From contig JAOAKE010000039.1 of assembly GCA_026413805.1 (NCBI GenBank), forward strand, positions 1-7,535: a stretch of DNA of 7,535 bases, given 5' to 3'. A program made the translations under genes and the position numbers. Source of the DNA: Microcaldota archaeon. Its GTDB lineage: Archaea > Micrarchaeota > Micrarchaeia > Anstonellales > Anstonellaceae. How positions within the stretch are numbered: position 1 is the first letter of the stretch; every line of letters begins with the position of its first letter. This document shows positions 6,130 through 7,535 of this stretch, in pieces. A model generated the notes under the pieces. The model ran no database searches. It saw nothing but the letters and a program-made list of their open reading frames with translations, and had not been told where the DNA came from.

Positions 6130-6411
6130 ATGAAATACCCAAAAGAAATCAACGCATACTGCCCATTTTGCAAGCGCCATGAGCAGCACAAGGTTCGGCT
6201 TGCCTCAAAGGGGAAGGCGCGCTCGCTTTCGGTCGGCAACCGCAAGCACGAGCGAAAGCTCATGGGGCATGGCGGCAAGAGGGCTGGAGAAAAGTCAGTT
6301 AAAAAGCAGGGCAAGAGGCAAAAGCTTGTGCTTGAATGCCCTTCCTGCAAGAAAAAGCAGGAGAGGGTGGTCGGGACAAGGACAAAGAAAAAAATTGAGT
6401 TCAATGCATGA
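6130..6411 (+). CDS. rpl44e: Ribosomal protein L44e (eL42)
   Basis: Zinc-binding protein of the large ribosomal subunit in archaea and eukaryotes, located near the E site. It is 93 residues, the usual size. It starts MKYPKEINAYCPFCKRHEQH, a close match to the family opening, and has two CxxC pairs (Cys11/Cys14 and Cys70/Cys73) for one zinc ion. A very basic centre contains the family's GHGGKR segment, and the C-terminus is KKKIEF. The start at 6130 is set by similarity and the GGTG site upstream. The stop overlaps a possible ATG of rps27e (ATGA at 6408-6411), so the two are tightly coupled. Confidence 0.95.
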   Translation: MKYPKEINAYCPFCKRHEQHKVRLASKGKARSLSVGNRKHERKLMGHGGKRAGEKSVKKQGKRQKLVLECPSCKKKQERVVGTRTKKKIEFNA

Positions 6412-6419
6412 GTGGTGGC

Positions 6420-6584
6420 ATGAGCAAATTCCTAAGGGTGAAGTGTGCCTGTGGAAATGAGCAGAATATATTCGGGCATGCCTCTCGCAAGGTAAACTGC
6501 CTGGTGTGTGGCGCCCTGCTTGCCTCCCCTTCAGGCTCACGGGTGAAGGTCAGCGAGGGAACAAAGGTGCTGCGCGTCCTTTGA
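6420..6584 (+). CDS. rps27e: Ribosomal protein S27e (eS27), 54 residues
   Basis: Small zinc-ribbon protein of the small ribosomal subunit. The sequence MSKFLRVKCACGNEQ, then IFGHASRKVNCLVCG, ALLASPSG and VLRVL matches the family along its whole length. Metal ligands are Cys9, Cys11, Cys27 and Cys30. The first pair is spaced C-x-C, whereas the family usually has C-x2-C (as in KCPDCGNEQ), so one codon appears to be missing there. I chose the ATG at 6420 because it gives the conserved MSKFL start. The in-frame ATG at 6408, overlapping the rpl44e stop, would add MSGG and is possible. It lies between rpl44e and aIF2-alpha, the standard archaeal order. Confidence 0.93.
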   Translation: MSKFLRVKCACGNEQNIFGHASRKVNCLVCGALLASPSGSRVKVSEGTKVLRVL

Positions 6585-6599
6585 AAAGCGTGCGCTTTT
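6584..6599. repeat. Short inverted repeat between rps27e and aIF2-alpha
   Basis: AAAAGCG and CGCTTTT are 7-bp inverted arms around TG. As RNA this could be a 6-bp stem with a GUGC loop ending in a U run. It begins on the last base of the rps27e stop and could reduce read-through or be a binding site. It is short enough to be chance. Confidence 0.4.
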
Positions 6600-6615
6600 G
6601 AGAAGATGATTTTCT

Positions 6616-7389
6616 ATGGCAGGTATGCCAGAACTTGACGAGCTTGTTCTTGTTACAGTAAAGAAAATCATGCCCTATGGGGCGTTTTGCACCCTTGACG
6701 AATACGAAGGCAAAGAGGCGTTCGTCCACATTTCCGAGGTGGCTCCTCGCTGGATAAAAAACATACACGAATTCCTCCACGAGGGGCAAAAGCTGGTTGC
6801 AAAAGTCTACCACATTGAGCCTTCCAAGAACCAAATTGACCTCTCGCTAAAAAGGGTGACAGAGGCAGAGCGGAAGGCGAAGATGGAGGGCAGCAGGAAG
6901 GAGCGCAGGGCAGAAAAGCTCTTCAACGTTGCAGTGAAGCTTGCAAAATCCACGAAGGTTGAGTCGCTTGCAGCTGAAAGCGCTCTTGTGAAAAAATACG
7001 GGAGCCTTGTTGATGCCATAGAAGAGATAGGCGAAAGGGGGGAGGAAGCCCTTGCCGGGCTCAAGATTGAAAAGGGGCTGGCAAAGGCGCTGGTCGAAGT
7101 AGCAGCAAAAAACATCAAGAAGGCAAAGGCAGAAGTAAAGGGCGTGCTTTCACTCACCTCTTTATCGCCAAACGGGGTGGAGGTTGTCCGAGAGCTTCTG
7201 CTCTCCGTTCAGCCGCCAGAAGGCGCGCAGCTGCAGATCCATTACCTCGGGGCACCAAGATACCAGCTGAGGGTGGTTGCCCCTGACTTCAAAAAGGCGG
7301 AGAGGGCAATGGAGGCAGTGGTCTCAAGCCTTCTTGCTTCTGCAAAGTCGCGCGGCGCACTGGCCGAATTTTCAAAGGCGGAAAGTTAA
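6616..7389 (+). CDS. eif2a: Translation initiation factor 2 subunit alpha (aIF2-alpha)
   Basis: Alpha subunit of the aIF2 heterotrimer that carries initiator Met-tRNA to the small ribosomal subunit. It is 257 residues, typical for archaea. The N-terminal S1 OB domain (about 7-85) contains VTVKKIMPYGAFCTL, EAFVHISEVAPRWIKNI and IDLSLKRV. A helical middle domain (about 88-172) and an alpha/beta C-terminal domain (about 176-257) follow; the last binds the gamma subunit. At the position of human Ser51 this protein has Ala43 (ISEVAPRW), so the eukaryotic-type phosphorylation switch is not conserved at that residue. The start at 6616 lies 31 bases after rps27e and fits the family opening, although there is no strong Shine-Dalgarno. 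It sits between rps27e and nop10 as in many archaea. Confidence 0.96.
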   Translation: MAGMPELDELVLVTVKKIMPYGAFCTLDEYEGKEAFVHISEVAPRWIKNIHEFLHEGQKLVAKVYHIEPSKNQIDLSLKRVTEAERKAKMEGSRKERRAEKLFNVAVKLAKSTKVESLAAESALVKKYGSLVDAIEEIGERGEEALAGLKIEKGLAKALVEVAAKNIKKAKAEVKGVLSLTSLSPNGVEVVRELLLSVQPPEGAQLQIHYLGAPRYQLRVVAPDFKKAERAMEAVVSSLLASAKSRGALAEFSKAES

Positions 7390-7428
7390 GGGCCTGTGGC
7401 AAATTCATATAATGCTTTGGGAAAGAAA

Positions 7429-7535
7429 ATGAAGCGAATGCGAAAGTGCAAGAAATGTGGCGCCTATACCCTTGACGAGCAGCACTGCGGAGGGCCGACT
7501 TCAAGCCCGCACCCACCCAAATACTCCCCGCAGGA
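7429..7535 (+). CDS. nop10: H/ACA ribonucleoprotein subunit Nop10, C-terminus cut by window edge
   Basis: Small protein that supports Cbf5 in the RNA-guided pseudouridylation complex acting on rRNA. 35 complete codons are present of a protein usually about 55-60 residues long. MKRMRKCKKCGAYTLDE followed by HPPKYSPQ matches the archaeal pattern (RKCP.CG.YTL, then HPP.FSPEDPY). The first zinc pair is intact (Cys7, Cys10). The second, usually CPxCG, is reduced to HCGG (His19, Cys20), so zinc would need His19 as ligand or be lost. Eukaryotic Nop10 also lacks the full ribbon. It starts 39 bases after aIF2-alpha; ATTCATATAATG (about 7403-7414) is a weak TATA-like sequence, so some separate transcription is possible. 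Confidence 0.9.
   Translation, partial: MKRMRKCKKCGAYTLDEQHCGGPTSSPHPPKYSPQ

Noticed and set aside
6616..7389. Eukaryotic-type phosphorylation control of aIF2-alpha
   Set aside because: The residue aligned with human Ser51 is alanine, so that specific switch is absent.
1..7535. Mobile element, CRISPR array, toxin-antitoxin, defence system, tRNA or rRNA
   Set aside because: Nearly all bases are covered by recognisable housekeeping genes; the gaps are short, and no direct repeats, transposase or RNA-gene patterns were seen.

Overview
This window looks like an ordinary, compact housekeeping region of an archaeal chromosome. The organism call rests on gene content: a two-subunit archaeal/eukaryotic-type primase (PriL, PriS), a GINS subunit, deoxyhypusine synthase, ribosomal proteins L44e and S27e, initiation factor aIF2-alpha and Nop10, none of which belong to a typical bacterium. 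AT-rich TATA-like boxes, very short leaders, and GGAGGTGA or GGTG ribosome binding sites fit this. The phylum cannot be fixed from the sequence alone. A euryarchaeote or a DPANN-type lineage with separate primase subunits would both fit.

Layout. Positions 1-1094 (minus strand) hold the N-terminal three quarters of purF, which runs off the left edge. A 39-base gap separates it from the divergent nnrD (1134-1943), a standalone NAD(P)H-hydrate dehydratase. Next come a small archaeal protein of unknown role (2041-2301), which has the strongest ribosome binding site in the window and is followed by a hairpin plus T-rich tract, and then deoxyhypusine synthase (2353-3351).

From 3408 to the right edge there is a co-directional replication-translation cluster: priL, priS (overlapping ATGA), a Gins51-type GINS gene, rpl44e, rps27e, aIF2-alpha and the start of nop10. 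The primase makes RNA primers. GINS is the CMG-helicase factor that works beside it. L44e and S27e are zinc-binding ribosomal proteins, aIF2-alpha is part of the initiator-tRNA carrier, and Nop10 belongs to the H/ACA pseudouridylation complex. This grouping is a known archaeal context and suggests shared control of replication and protein synthesis.

I found no mobile element, CRISPR array, tRNA, rRNA or defence system. All gaps between genes are shorter than 100 bases. The points most worth a second look are the GINS-B-like tail on PriS next to the GINS gene, two abutting palindromes across the nnrD stop codon, the uncharacterised 86-residue protein, the altered zinc ligands in S27e and Nop10, the 30-residue PurF propeptide, and the crowded divergent promoter.
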